Positions 53,172 through 62,219 of a stretch of DNA of 64,000 nucleotides are shown here, in pieces. Location of the stretch: positions 105,493 to 169,492 of the forward strand of contig JAKQJM010000061.1 in assembly GCA_029561145.1 (NCBI GenBank), given 5' to 3'. The number at the start of each line of letters is the position of its first letter. The first letter of the stretch is position 1. The notes under the pieces were generated by a model. That model had not been told where the DNA came from. It worked only from the letters and a program-made list of their open reading frames with translations, and did no database searches. This stretch comes from Pseudomonadota bacterium (GTDB lineage Bacteria; Pseudomonadota; Gammaproteobacteria; Xanthomonadales; Rhodanobacteraceae). The position numbers and the translations under genes were made by a program.

Positions 53172-55631
53172 TCAGAACGTCTGCGAGAAACGCACTCCGA
53201 ACATGCGTGGATGGGTCGGAACCACGTAGACCTGTCCATCCGGGTATTGCGGCACCACGCCGGCGGCACCGCAGACGGCCTCGGCACATTCGGCGAATCG
53301 CGAGATCTGGCCGAGCTTGTCGAACGCATTGTCGATGAAGAAATCCAGCGCCCAGCTTTCCTTCGAGATGCCGATCGAAAAATCGAACATCGAATAGCCC
53401 GGAAGCTCGCCAAGGATGCCGCGCTCGGCGATGCGCAGATCCGAGGTCCGCTGGCCGACATGCACGCCCGAGCCCTGCACATACGCCTGCAAGCTGCCGA
53501 TATCGAAGGTGTAGCGTGCGGTCAGGTTGCCCTTGAACTTCGGCGTGACTGGCAGGCGAGTTCCGCTCGGTGCTTCGGGATCGTCGCATTCGGTCACCGG
53601 CACGCCATCCTCATCCGTGAAGCCGCAGTAGTTCGCGGTCAGCTTCGCGTTGTAGAACGCCGCTCCGGCGGACAACTGCAGGTTGTAGGTCGCAGCCCAG
53701 TTCAACTCGAACTCGGCACCGTTGATGCGCGCCTGGTTGGCATTCTTGATTTCGGTCAGGCCGTTCGCGCCGAGGATGCTGAACTGGAAATCTTCCCATT
53801 CCTGGCGGAACACCGATCCGTTGAACGACAGGTGGTTGTCGAGCCAGGTCGTCTTCCAGCCGGCCTCGTAGTTGGTCAGGTAGTCGGTCAGGTACGGAGG
53901 CAGGATGCCGCGCCGGTTGATGCCGCCGGGACGGAATCCTTCGGAGCGGGTCAGATAGAACATCTTGGTCGGCGTCGCCTTCCAGGTCAGGTTCGCCTTG
54001 TACAACGAACCGGATTCCTTGACCGACTTGTCGAAATCGAGACACGGCGCACCGTTGTAGGGATCGGGCGAAATGCAGCCCGCCTCGCCGTACTCCGAGC
54101 TCGGCGAGAAACCTGCACTGAAACCGAAGTAGCCGCCGAGGCTGTTGTCCGCCTTGAAGTAGCGGCCGCCGACCGTGGCGGTAAGCGTATCGGGGATGAT
54201 GTCGTAGGCCAGTTCGCCGAACACCGCCTTGTCGCGATCCTCGCGCAGTTGCTTGGTCAGCCACAGCGTGTCGGGCCAGCCCGGCGTGCTGAGCTCGCTC
54301 GAGAGGCCGTCGATCTTGTAGCGCTGCTGGATGTCGTGCTTCTGGTTCTGCCAGAAGAAGCCGCCGACGAAACGCAGGCGTTCCTCCTGCGGCGTCGCGA
54401 TGCGTAGTTCGTGGCTGGTCTTGCGATAGCGGTCCTTGCCCTGGATGTACTGCGACGGATTGATGATGTCGCCGTTGTCGTTGTAGATCGAACCGCCGTA
54501 CGCATACAGCGTGTCGTACCAGAACGAATAGTCCGAATAGTCTGATTCGATCAGGTCGCTGCGGTTGAGATGCGCGAACGCATAGGTGACATCGAAGTTG
54601 CCGATCTTGCCTTCGACGGTCAGTGCGGCCTGGTTCCAGTTGTCCTGCGCTCTCTCGGGATAGAAGTGGGTCAATTCGAGTTCGCCGACCGCCGGATCGT
54701 AGGCGAACAGGCCGTTCGACTCGGCTTTCTGACCCATCAGCGACGCATTGACGGTCCAGTTCTCGTGCAGGTCGATGCCGAGCGCGAGACGCGCGCCCGT
54801 GGTATCAACGTCGTTGTAGTTGTTCTTCGCGATCGCCGCATTGCTGATCGTGCCGTTGCCGCCGGTGAACTCGTCCCACGTCGGGAAGGTGCGCGTGCCG
54901 ACCACGTTGTCGATGTAACCGGCATCCTTCTCATGCCAGCCGACCAGGCGGATCGCGGCCCGCTCGCTGAGCGGAACATTGACGAAGCCTTCCTGCACGT
55001 TGCCGATGCCACCGTGGCTGGTGCTGTTGAAGCCGACGCTGTAGCCGGACTCGTAGCCGCTCGGATCGGGCTTGTTGGTGATGATGCGGATCGTGCCGGC
55101 TTCCGAACTGGCGCCGTAGAGCGTGCCCTGCGGGCCGGAAAGGACCTCGACGCGGGCGATGTCGTAGATGTGGATATCGAGCGGGCCCTGGATCGTCGTG
55201 ACCGGCTGTTCATCGAGATACACGCCCACACTCGGCAGCGAACCCGAATGATTGCCGTCGCCACCACTGGCCACGCCGCGCATGTAGACCTGGGCGAAAC
55301 CCGGGCCGAGCGTCTGATACGAAACGCTGGGCAGGAACTTCACGTAGTCCTCGAAATTCGAGACATTGAGTTCGCGCAGCTTCTCGTTGCCGAGCACCTG
55401 GATGCTGATCGGCACCTCCTGCAGATTCTCGGTGCGTTTCTGCGAAGTCACCGTGATCACGCCGAGGCTCGAGGCATCCTCGCTCGATGGCGCTGCCTGC
55501 TGGGACTCCGGCGCGCTGTCCTGTGCATACGCCGCGGCGCAAACCGCCAGGTGGATGGCGACCGCCAGCGGCACTCGCGCCATTCGCATCGGGTGCATTC
55601 GCGGTCTTGTCGTGTTGCTGCTTTTTTTCAT
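53172..55631 (-). CDS. TonB-dependent outer-membrane receptor
   Basis: This 819-aa beta-barrel transporter has a signal peptide (MARVPLAVAIHLAVCAAAYA), a TonB-box-like SLGVITVTSQKR, a plug domain (VPISIQVLGNEKLRELN, PSVGVYLDEQPV, ARVEVLSGPQGTLYGASS) and a barrel ending in the typical terminal Phe (MFGVRFSQTF). The GPQGTLYG motif is the classic plug signature. The long extracellular loops contain Cys pairs. The ligand is not known; the genomic setting of M19, S9 and P1 peptidases suggests peptides. It is 34 nt downstream of the TPR-sulfotransferase gene and thus co-transcribed with it. A terminator follows. Confidence 0.94.
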   Translation of the reverse strand: MKKSSNTTRPRMHPMRMARVPLAVAIHLAVCAAAYAQDSAPESQQAAPSSEDASSLGVITVTSQKRTENLQEVPISIQVLGNEKLRELNVSNFEDYVKFLPSVSYQTLGPGFAQVYMRGVASGGDGNHSGSLPSVGVYLDEQPVTTIQGPLDIHIYDIARVEVLSGPQGTLYGASSEAGTIRIITNKPDPSGYESGYSVGFNSTSHGGIGNVQEGFVNVPLSERAAIRLVGWHEKDAGYIDNVVGTRTFPTWDEFTGGNGTISNAAIAKNNYNDVDTTGARLALGIDLHENWTVNASLMGQKAESNGLFAYDPAVGELELTHFYPERAQDNWNQAALTVEGKIGNFDVTYAFAHLNRSDLIESDYSDYSFWYDTLYAYGGSIYNDNGDIINPSQYIQGKDRYRKTSHELRIATPQEERLRFVGGFFWQNQKHDIQQRYKIDGLSSELSTPGWPDTLWLTKQLREDRDKAVFGELAYDIIPDTLTATVGGRYFKADNSLGGYFGFSAGFSPSSEYGEAGCISPDPYNGAPCLDFDKSVKESGSLYKANLTWKATPTKMFYLTRSEGFRPGGINRRGILPPYLTDYLTNYEAGWKTTWLDNHLSFNGSVFRQEWEDFQFSILGANGLTEIKNANQARINGAEFELNWAATYNLQLSAGAAFYNAKLTANYCGFTDEDGVPVTECDDPEAPSGTRLPVTPKFKGNLTARYTFDIGSLQAYVQGSGVHVGQRTSDLRIAERGILGELPGYSMFDFSIGISKESWALDFFIDNAFDKLGQISRFAECAEAVCGAAGVVPQYPDGQVYVVPTHPRMFGVRFSQTF

Positions 55632-55665
55632 CGGGTTCCCCTCCAGGTCTGCGTGAATGCAACGT

Positions 55666-57732
55666 TCAATGATTTTTCATTTCGCCGGCGATCCCTTCCG
55701 GCACCTCGGGATAACTTTCCAGAACCTTCCCCAGCGCGTCTTTCAGCGGCCCCAGCCACGTTTCATAGTGGCGCCAGTGATCGACGCCTTCGCGATAGAT
55801 CGGCTTGCGTACCTGTTCCGAGCTCGCCGTGCGCACGGGTCGCTCGTTCTCGAAGAAACGCAGGCAGGTTTCCTCGAACGGCAAACCGCAATGGTCGAGC
55901 AGGCGGCGCACCTCACCCTCGGTGTCATCGACCATGCGTTCGTAGATCACGCGGTGCACGCGGCCGGGCAGCACCTCGTCGAAATGCGCCATCAGGGCCA
56001 CGTAGTCGTGGTAATAGCGACCGATGTCATCGAGTCCGTAGGTGAAACTCTGGCCGCGCGCGAAATGCTGCTTGAACGCCGAGAAGCAGCAAGCCAGCGG
56101 ATGGCGGCGCGCATCGATGATCTTCGCGTTCGGCAACATCAGGTGGATCAGGCCGAGATGCAGGAAATTGTTCGGCATCTTGTCGATGAAGAACGGCGCA
56201 GCGGATTTGCGCTGGATGCGCGTATGGTCGAGGTAGCGTTCACCGAGTTCGCGCAGTGCGCCGGCATCCATGCCGAGCACGACGTCGTGATACGGCATCG
56301 CGCGATTCGAATCGCCCAGGCTGCGCAGCTCGCGTGTGATCGAGGTGATCTCGGGCAGTTCCATCGTGCCTTCGACGGCCGAGTGGCTGGCGAGGATCTG
56401 CTCGAGCAGGGTCGAACCGGCGCGCGGCAGGCCGACGATGAAGATCGGATCCGCTGCTTGCGCGCCCCATCCGCTGCGCTCCGCGAAGAACCCGCGCGTG
56501 TAGCTGCGCCGGATGCGTGCGACACGCGCGCTGGTGTCGTCGGCATCGTAGAGCAGGGTCTTGCGGCGCAAGGTATTGCCGCGCAGGTAATGCTCGAACG
56601 AGGCCGCATGGTCGGCGGCATCCTCGAACGCCTTGCCGATCGCGAATTCGAGATGCTGCCTGTCCTTGTCGGCCAGGCCGGGCTTGGCCAGCTCGGCCTG
56701 CATCGCGGCGAGGTCCGCGTCCGAGAAGCGCAACGTCTTCAGGTTGGCCAGGCTCCACCAGACTTCGCCGCAGCCCGGATCGAGTTGCAGGCTGCGTCGG
56801 TAGGCATCGATCGCAAGTTGCTGGTGACCGGCCGTCTTCAGCGCATGGCCATAGCTCATCCAGATGCGTGGGTGATCCGGGTACTCGTCAAGGATCGCCG
56901 CATAGAGGTCGATCGCCGCTGCGTAATCGCCGATCCGGCACAGCACGACGGCCTTGAGGTTTCGATAGCCGGCATTGTCGGGATCCTGCGCAAGCAGGCC
57001 GTCGATTTCGGCGAGGGCCTGGCCCGGCTTGTTGGCCCGGTGCAGGACGAGGGCGTAGTTCTGGCGCGCCGCAGCGAAGCCCGGCGCGAGTTGCAGGCAG
57101 CGCGAAAGCAGGTTCTCGGCATCCTCGTTGCGGCCCAGGCGCACCGCAACTTCGCCCAGCATGCGGATCGCGGCCACGTCGGTCGGCGCCTGCCGGAGTC
57201 GTTCGCGCAACAACGCTTCGGCCGCCGGCAAACGGTTCTCGCACAGGGCGGTCGCCGCCTGCAGCATGTGCGGATCACGCGTCGAATGGCGCACGTGGTT
57301 GGCGTAGGCCGCGTCGGCGCCTTCGGCATCGTCCATGGCCATGAGCAGGTCGCCGAGCGCAAGCCAGGCCTTGGGCAGATCGGGTTTGAGTCCAACCGCG
57401 CGCAACAGTGCGGCCCTGGCCTGGCTGCCGTGCTTCGCGCCGACGAGGGCCAGGCCGAGCTCGAGTTGGGCTGCCGCCCAATTGGCCTGCATCGCGGCCA
57501 ACGGACGCAGGATGTCGAGCGCCGCGCCGAAATTGCCGCGCAACCGATGCGACGCCCCGAGCAGCAGCACGGCCGGTGGATGTTCGCCGACCGCCTTGAT
57601 GATTTCGCTGGCCTGCTCGCCAGCAAGTGCAGGATCGGTGGCAAGCAGGCGCGTGGCATGCGCGAGCGCCGTGTCCAGATTCGCGGTGGGTTCAGCGGTG
57701 ACGCTCAATCGCAACTCCCGGCAGCGACACAT
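55666..57732 (-). CDS. TPR-repeat sulfotransferase family protein
   Basis: This ~688-aa protein has an N-terminal array of TPR-like helices (repeated patterns such as AAQLELGLALVGAKHGSQAR, PKAWLALGDLLMAMDDAEGA) and a C-terminal PAPS-type sulfotransferase domain. The 5'-PSB P-loop is FIVGLPRAGSTLLEQIL and the 3'-phosphate-binding element is near NAKIIDARRHPLACCFSAFK. No signal peptide. Start choice: ATG 57732 (MCRCREL) is used; ATG 57807 and TTG 57708 are also in frame and none has a good ribosome site. It precedes the TonB receptor by 34 nt. The acceptor of the sulfo group is unknown. Confidence 0.88.
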   Translation of the reverse strand: MCRCRELRLSVTAEPTANLDTALAHATRLLATDPALAGEQASEIIKAVGEHPPAVLLLGASHRLRGNFGAALDILRPLAAMQANWAAAQLELGLALVGAKHGSQARAALLRAVGLKPDLPKAWLALGDLLMAMDDAEGADAAYANHVRHSTRDPHMLQAATALCENRLPAAEALLRERLRQAPTDVAAIRMLGEVAVRLGRNEDAENLLSRCLQLAPGFAAARQNYALVLHRANKPGQALAEIDGLLAQDPDNAGYRNLKAVVLCRIGDYAAAIDLYAAILDEYPDHPRIWMSYGHALKTAGHQQLAIDAYRRSLQLDPGCGEVWWSLANLKTLRFSDADLAAMQAELAKPGLADKDRQHLEFAIGKAFEDAADHAASFEHYLRGNTLRRKTLLYDADDTSARVARIRRSYTRGFFAERSGWGAQAADPIFIVGLPRAGSTLLEQILASHSAVEGTMELPEITSITRELRSLGDSNRAMPYHDVVLGMDAGALRELGERYLDHTRIQRKSAAPFFIDKMPNNFLHLGLIHLMLPNAKIIDARRHPLACCFSAFKQHFARGQSFTYGLDDIGRYYHDYVALMAHFDEVLPGRVHRVIYERMVDDTEGEVRRLLDHCGLPFEETCLRFFENERPVRTASSEQVRKPIYREGVDHWRHYETWLGPLKDALGKVLESYPEVPEGIAGEMKNH

Positions 57733-57899
57733 CGAACCGTCCCGAAGCGGGAGTCTGGCCCCCCGTCCCCCAGCCTCGAACCCGGACCACCCCCGTGGTT
57801 CGTGCATTATTATTGATTCAGCCCGCAAATACTGCGGCTTTTTGCTGCACCTTTTCGCCCGTCCGCGGGAGAACGAGTCGCAATAATGACGGGGAACGC

Positions 57900-59912
57900 A
57901 TGAAACGACTGGCTTGCCTGCTGATCCTTGCCGCCACCTGTCCTGCGCTGGCGGGAGAAGACCCCAGCCCATTGCAGCCTTCCGATCTCGCCCGCATCGT
58001 CGATCTCGCCGAACCGGCGCTGTCGGCCGATGGCAAGCTCGTCGCGTACACCGCGACGACGACCGATACGGACGCGGACCGGAGCCAGTCGGATCTCTGG
58101 CGCGTACGCTTCGATGGCAAGCAACGCATCCGCCTCACCCAGACTGCCGACAGCAATGAATGGCGCCCGCAGTGGTCGGCCGATTCGAGCCAGCTCGCCT
58201 TCCTGTCGGATCGGCCGCGTGACGCGGACCAAGCGAAGGAGGATTCGACGACCCAGGTCTGGGTCATGCCCCGCGATGGTGGTGAAGCGCAGCGCCTCAC
58301 CGATTTCGCCGATGGCGTCGAGGACTTCGTCTGGTCGCCGGACGGCAGGCAGCTCGCGGTGATCGCGATCGATCCGGAATTCCCGCCCGGCAGCGAAAAA
58401 CCGAAGAACCCGCCGCCGATCGTCAGCGAACGCTACCAGTTCAAGGAAGACGGCAGCGGTTACCTCGGCGCGCGACGCAAGCATCTGTACCTGTTCGACA
58501 TCGGCACTCGCAAGTCCGCCGTGCTGACGCCCGGTGCGCATGACGAGCAGTTGCCCGCGTGGTCGCCCGATGGCAAGACCATCGCTTACGTGACCAAGCG
58601 CGGCGCGGATCCGGACCGGCATCTCAACTACGACATTTACCTGATCGAACCCAGGATTGGCGCGACGGAGCGCCAGTTGACGACGTTCGTCGGGGCGGAC
58701 CTCGATCCGTACTGGGAAAGCTATCCGGCCTGGAGCCCGGACAGCACGCGCATCGCCTATCTGCAGGGCGGCGAGGACAAGTGGGTCTACTACGCGCCCT
58801 GGCAACTGGCCGTGATCGACGTGGCCACCGGCAAGTCCCGTATTCCGGCGGCAATCGACCGCTGCGTTACCAAGCCGCGCTGGTCGCACGATGGCCGCGC
58901 CATCCTCGCCCTTGTCGAACAGAGCCTCGTCACGCATGTGTCGCGCATCGACCTGGCCGATGGCCGAGTCAGCGAACTGACCCGGGGCGATCGCTTCGAC
59001 ATCGATTTTGATCCTGGCAAGGACGGTCGCAGCGTCATCCTCGGCGGCGATGAGCGCAGTCCGCCTGCACTGGAGGCGCTCGAAAACAGGCGCCTGCGAT
59101 CGCTGGCCGACCACAACAGCTGGCTCGCCGGAAGGCCACGCGCCGAAACGGTGACGCTCCGTTTCAACAGCGCGGACGGCACGCCGATCGAGGGCCTGCT
59201 GGTCAAGCCGCTCGGATTTGAACCGGGCAAGCGTTACCCCGCGGTGTTGCGCCTGCATGGCGGCCCGGTCTATCAGTTCAGTCGCGAATTCATGGCCGAC
59301 TGGCAGATCTACGCGGCAAACGGTTTTGCCGTCGTTGCAGTGAATCCGCGCGGCAGTTCCGGGCGTGGCTTCGATTTCGCGCGGGCGATCTACGCCGACT
59401 GGGGCAACAAGGATGTCCAGGATGCGCTGGCCGCGGTCGAACACGTCGTCAAGCTGGGCATCGCCGATCCGCAACGCCTCGGTGTCGGCGGCTGGAGCTA
59501 TGGCGGCATCCTGACCAATGCCGTGATCGCGAGCGACACGCGCTTCAAGGCCGCCGTCAGCGGCGCCGGCGCATCGAACAGTTATGCGATGTACGGCCAT
59601 GACCAGTACATCCGTGAGTACATGCTCGAACTGGGCACGCCGTGGGCCAACCGCGATGCCTATGACCGGGTCAGCTTCCCGTTCCTGCACGCCGACCGCA
59701 TCAGGACACCGACCCTGTTCCAGTGCGCGGAAAAGGATTTCAACGTGCCCTGCCTCGGCGCCGAACAGATGTACCAGGCCCTGCGTGCGCTCGATGTGCC
59801 GACCCGGCTCGTGATCTATCCGGGCGAGCACCACGGGCTCAGCGTGCCGAGTTACCTGCGCGACCGCATGCAACGCAACCTCGACTGGTACAGCCGGTTC
59901 CTCAAGCCATGA
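57900..59912 (+). CDS. S9-family prolyl oligopeptidase-like peptidase
   Basis: This exported serine peptidase of 670 aa (signal MKRLACLLILAATCPALAG) is related to dipeptidyl/acylaminoacyl peptidases. An N-terminal WD/TolB-like propeller (PQWSADSSQLAFLS, AWSPDGKTIAYVT, AWSPDSTRIAYLQ) precedes the hydrolase domain. The nucleophile is Ser533 in GGWSYGG; the acid is in CAEKDFNVPC and the His in PGEHHGL. The propeller entrance suggests action on short peptides. The ATG at 57900 is chosen for the signal peptide. It is divergent from the TPR-sulfotransferase gene across a 167-nt gap and thus opposite the receptor unit. Confidence 0.94.
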   Translation: MKRLACLLILAATCPALAGEDPSPLQPSDLARIVDLAEPALSADGKLVAYTATTTDTDADRSQSDLWRVRFDGKQRIRLTQTADSNEWRPQWSADSSQLAFLSDRPRDADQAKEDSTTQVWVMPRDGGEAQRLTDFADGVEDFVWSPDGRQLAVIAIDPEFPPGSEKPKNPPPIVSERYQFKEDGSGYLGARRKHLYLFDIGTRKSAVLTPGAHDEQLPAWSPDGKTIAYVTKRGADPDRHLNYDIYLIEPRIGATERQLTTFVGADLDPYWESYPAWSPDSTRIAYLQGGEDKWVYYAPWQLAVIDVATGKSRIPAAIDRCVTKPRWSHDGRAILALVEQSLVTHVSRIDLADGRVSELTRGDRFDIDFDPGKDGRSVILGGDERSPPALEALENRRLRSLADHNSWLAGRPRAETVTLRFNSADGTPIEGLLVKPLGFEPGKRYPAVLRLHGGPVYQFSREFMADWQIYAANGFAVVAVNPRGSSGRGFDFARAIYADWGNKDVQDALAAVEHVVKLGIADPQRLGVGGWSYGGILTNAVIASDTRFKAAVSGAGASNSYAMYGHDQYIREYMLELGTPWANRDAYDRVSFPFLHADRIRTPTLFQCAEKDFNVPCLGAEQMYQALRALDVPTRLVIYPGEHHGLSVPSYLRDRMQRNLDWYSRFLKP

Positions 59913-59941
59913 ATGGGTGCGGCGAAAATCCGCCGCGCGGT

Positions 59942-61096
59942 TCAGCGCGGCCGGCTGTAGCGACCAAAGCGCTTGAGCAGGCGCACCAGCTCCTTGTGCG
60001 GAATCGCCCTGGCGTAGTGTCCGGCCTCGCCACGCATGTCGCGTGCCGCGACCATCGCGTTGACGATGGCCTCCTCGGTCGCCTGCACGGTGGCCTCGAA
60101 GAGGCTGTCGAGGTCGTCATTGCCGATGTAGCTGACCGTTCCGATGGTCCCGTCCTTGTTCGGATCGGCATTCGCCGTCGAGAAGGCCAGGAAGATGTCG
60201 CCCGAGCCATTGCCGGCATAGCTGCCCATGCGGGCGAGACCCATGCCGGCGCGTTTCGCGACGCGCCTGAGCTGGTGCGGCAGCAGCGGCGCGTCAGTCG
60301 CAACGACGATGATGATCGAGCCGGTATCTCCGCTCAGTCGGGCGTCGGTGTAGACGCGATCGTCACGCAGGTATTGCCCGACTGGCACGCCGGCGATGCG
60401 CAGCGGGTCGCGCACACCGTAGTTGGCCTGCACGAGCACGCCGACACGATAGGAGTTTTCGTGGATCTCGATGCGGCGCGATGCGGTGCCGATGCCGCAT
60501 TTGAACTCATGGCAGATCATGCCGGTGCCACCACCGACGTTGCCTTCGGCGACCGCGCCACCACTCGCGTTGGCGAGCGCTGTCGCGACGTGCTCGGGTT
60601 TGACATGGAAGCCGTTGATGTCGTTCAGGCGGCCATCCCAGGTTTCCGCCACGACCGGCAGCGACCACCAGTAACCCGATGCATCCGCGCCGCCCGCATG
60701 CACGCGCCCGGCGATCACCGCATCGCGGACGACGCCGACACTGTGCGTATTGGTGAGCATGACCGGGCCTTCGAGTTGACCCGATTCGTCGATCCACATC
60801 GTACCGGTCATCTCGCCGTTGCCGTTGAGCGCGAACCAGCCCGCGAATACCGACTTGTCGGCGCTGTCCTTGCCGCGCGGCAGGATCGCGGTGACGCCTG
60901 TGCGCACCTTGTGGCCGTCAGCCAGGTCCTCGATCAGGGTCACCTGCCCGACCGTGATCCCGGCAACATCGGTGATCGCATTGAGCGGGCCGGGTACACC
61001 TTCGAACGGCACACCAAGATCGCGCGCGCGCGGTTCGGCCGCGGACGACAGCGCGCAAAACGCGTACAAGACTACGCCACAGCCAGGACGGTACAT
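59942..61096 (-). CDS. P1-family self-cleaving aminopeptidase (DmpA/BapA-like)
   Basis: This 384-aa N-terminal nucleophile peptidase has a signal-like N-terminus (GCGVVLYAFCALSSAA). The precursor is expected to cleave itself at Gly259-Ser260 (SGDTG|SIIIVVATDAPLL), the Ser becoming the catalytic residue of the beta subunit. The conserved GNVGGGTGMICHEF and GIGTASR segments are intact. Relatives remove D-Ala or beta-amino-acid residues from peptides (DmpA, BapA). The ATG at 61096 begins a signal peptide; an upstream in-frame codon at 61156 exists. It converges on the S9 gene and is divergent from the Rieske oxygenase gene. Confidence 0.93.
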   Translation of the reverse strand: MYRPGCGVVLYAFCALSSAAEPRARDLGVPFEGVPGPLNAITDVAGITVGQVTLIEDLADGHKVRTGVTAILPRGKDSADKSVFAGWFALNGNGEMTGTMWIDESGQLEGPVMLTNTHSVGVVRDAVIAGRVHAGGADASGYWWSLPVVAETWDGRLNDINGFHVKPEHVATALANASGGAVAEGNVGGGTGMICHEFKCGIGTASRRIEIHENSYRVGVLVQANYGVRDPLRIAGVPVGQYLRDDRVYTDARLSGDTGSIIIVVATDAPLLPHQLRRVAKRAGMGLARMGSYAGNGSGDIFLAFSTANADPNKDGTIGTVSYIGNDDLDSLFEATVQATEEAIVNAMVAARDMRGEAGHYARAIPHKELVRLLKRFGRYSRPR

Positions 61097-61154
61097 TGCA
61101 ATTCCCCGATCGAATTGAGCAGTCACGCATCCTACAACCGGACGAGCACGATCC

Positions 61155-62219
61155 ATGCAAAACGATGACCCTGCCGAGGCGCTTGATCGCGCCCATGCGC
61201 TGCCCGCGCGCCATTACTTCGGCGATGCGATGCTCGAGATGGAACAGCGCGCGGTGTTTGCGCGGAGCTGGCAACTGGTGGCGCGCAGCGACCAACTGGC
61301 CGAGCCCGGCGATCATGTCGTCGAGACGATCGGCACGGTTCCGGTCCTGCTCGTGCGCGGCAAGGACGAGGTTCTGCGTGCGTTCCCGAACGTGTGCCGG
61401 CATCGTGCTGGTCCGCTCGCGCTATGCAACGGCAAGGGCGCCAACGCCCTGCACTGCAAGTACCACGGCTGGACCTACACGCTCGAAGGCCAGTTGCGCA
61501 GCGCGCCCGAAATGCAGGGCGCGCGCGATTTCGATGTCGGCGACATCCGCCTGCCGCCACTGCGTGTGCACGAATGGCAGGGCCTGGTTTTCGTTGCCCT
61601 GAGCGACGACGTGCCGGCGTTTGCCGAGGTCTATGCCGGGATCGTCGAACGCATCGCGCCGATCGATCTCGCGGCGATGCGATTCCGGCGCCGCGAGACC
61701 TACGACATCAATTGCAACTGGAAGGTCTACATCGACAACTTCCTCGAGGGCTACCACCTGCCGCACGTTCATCCCGGGTTGTCGAAGGTGCTCGACTACC
61801 GCGCCTACGACACCGAGCTGTTCGCGTGGCAAAGCCTGCAATCGTCGCCGTTGCGCGATGGCGGCGACATCTACGGCGAAGGCGAGGCGTTCTATTACCA
61901 GGTCTACCCGAACATCATGCTCAACATCATGCCGGGCCGGCTGCAGACCAACCGCGTCATTCCGCTGGGTCCGGGACGTTGCCGGGTCGAGTTCGACTTC
62001 TACTACGCGCAGGATGAAAAGGCGCAGTCGCGCGTGGCCAGGGATGCCGAATTCAGCGACGAGGTCCAGCTTGAGGATGTCGCGATCTGCGAGGCCGTGC
62101 AGCGCGGCCTTGCATCAGGCACCTACAACGCCGGACGCCTGTGCCCGAAGCGCGAGAGCGGTGTCTGGCATTTCCACAACCTGCTGAGAACGGCCTATTC
62201 GCGCGGAGAACACGTATGA
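61155..62219 (+). CDS. Rieske non-heme iron oxygenase, catalytic (alpha) subunit
   Basis: This 354-aa ring-hydroxylating-type oxygenase has a Rieske centre C81-x-H83 ... C101-x2-H104 (NVCRHRAGPL; CKYHGWTYTLEG) and mononuclear iron site NFLEGYHLPHVHPGL (His201, His206) with the third ligand in the later QLEDVAICEA region. This two-domain type resembles GbcA/choline-monooxygenase-like demethylases more than toluene dioxygenases. No reductase gene is adjacent. Start ATG 61155. It overlaps the amidohydrolase start by 4 nt (ATGA), so the two probably act in sequence on one substrate. Confidence 0.92.
   Translation: MQNDDPAEALDRAHALPARHYFGDAMLEMEQRAVFARSWQLVARSDQLAEPGDHVVETIGTVPVLLVRGKDEVLRAFPNVCRHRAGPLALCNGKGANALHCKYHGWTYTLEGQLRSAPEMQGARDFDVGDIRLPPLRVHEWQGLVFVALSDDVPAFAEVYAGIVERIAPIDLAAMRFRRRETYDINCNWKVYIDNFLEGYHLPHVHPGLSKVLDYRAYDTELFAWQSLQSSPLRDGGDIYGEGEAFYYQVYPNIMLNIMPGRLQTNRVIPLGPGRCRVEFDFYYAQDEKAQSRVARDAEFSDEVQLEDVAICEAVQRGLASGTYNAGRLCPKRESGVWHFHNLLRTAYSRGEHV

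Noticed and set aside
57821..57845. Hairpin CCGCA-AATAC-TGCGG with T-run upstream of the S9 gene
   Set aside because: Only a 5-bp stem and located in a divergent promoter region where no upstream plus-strand transcript is expected; chance is likely.
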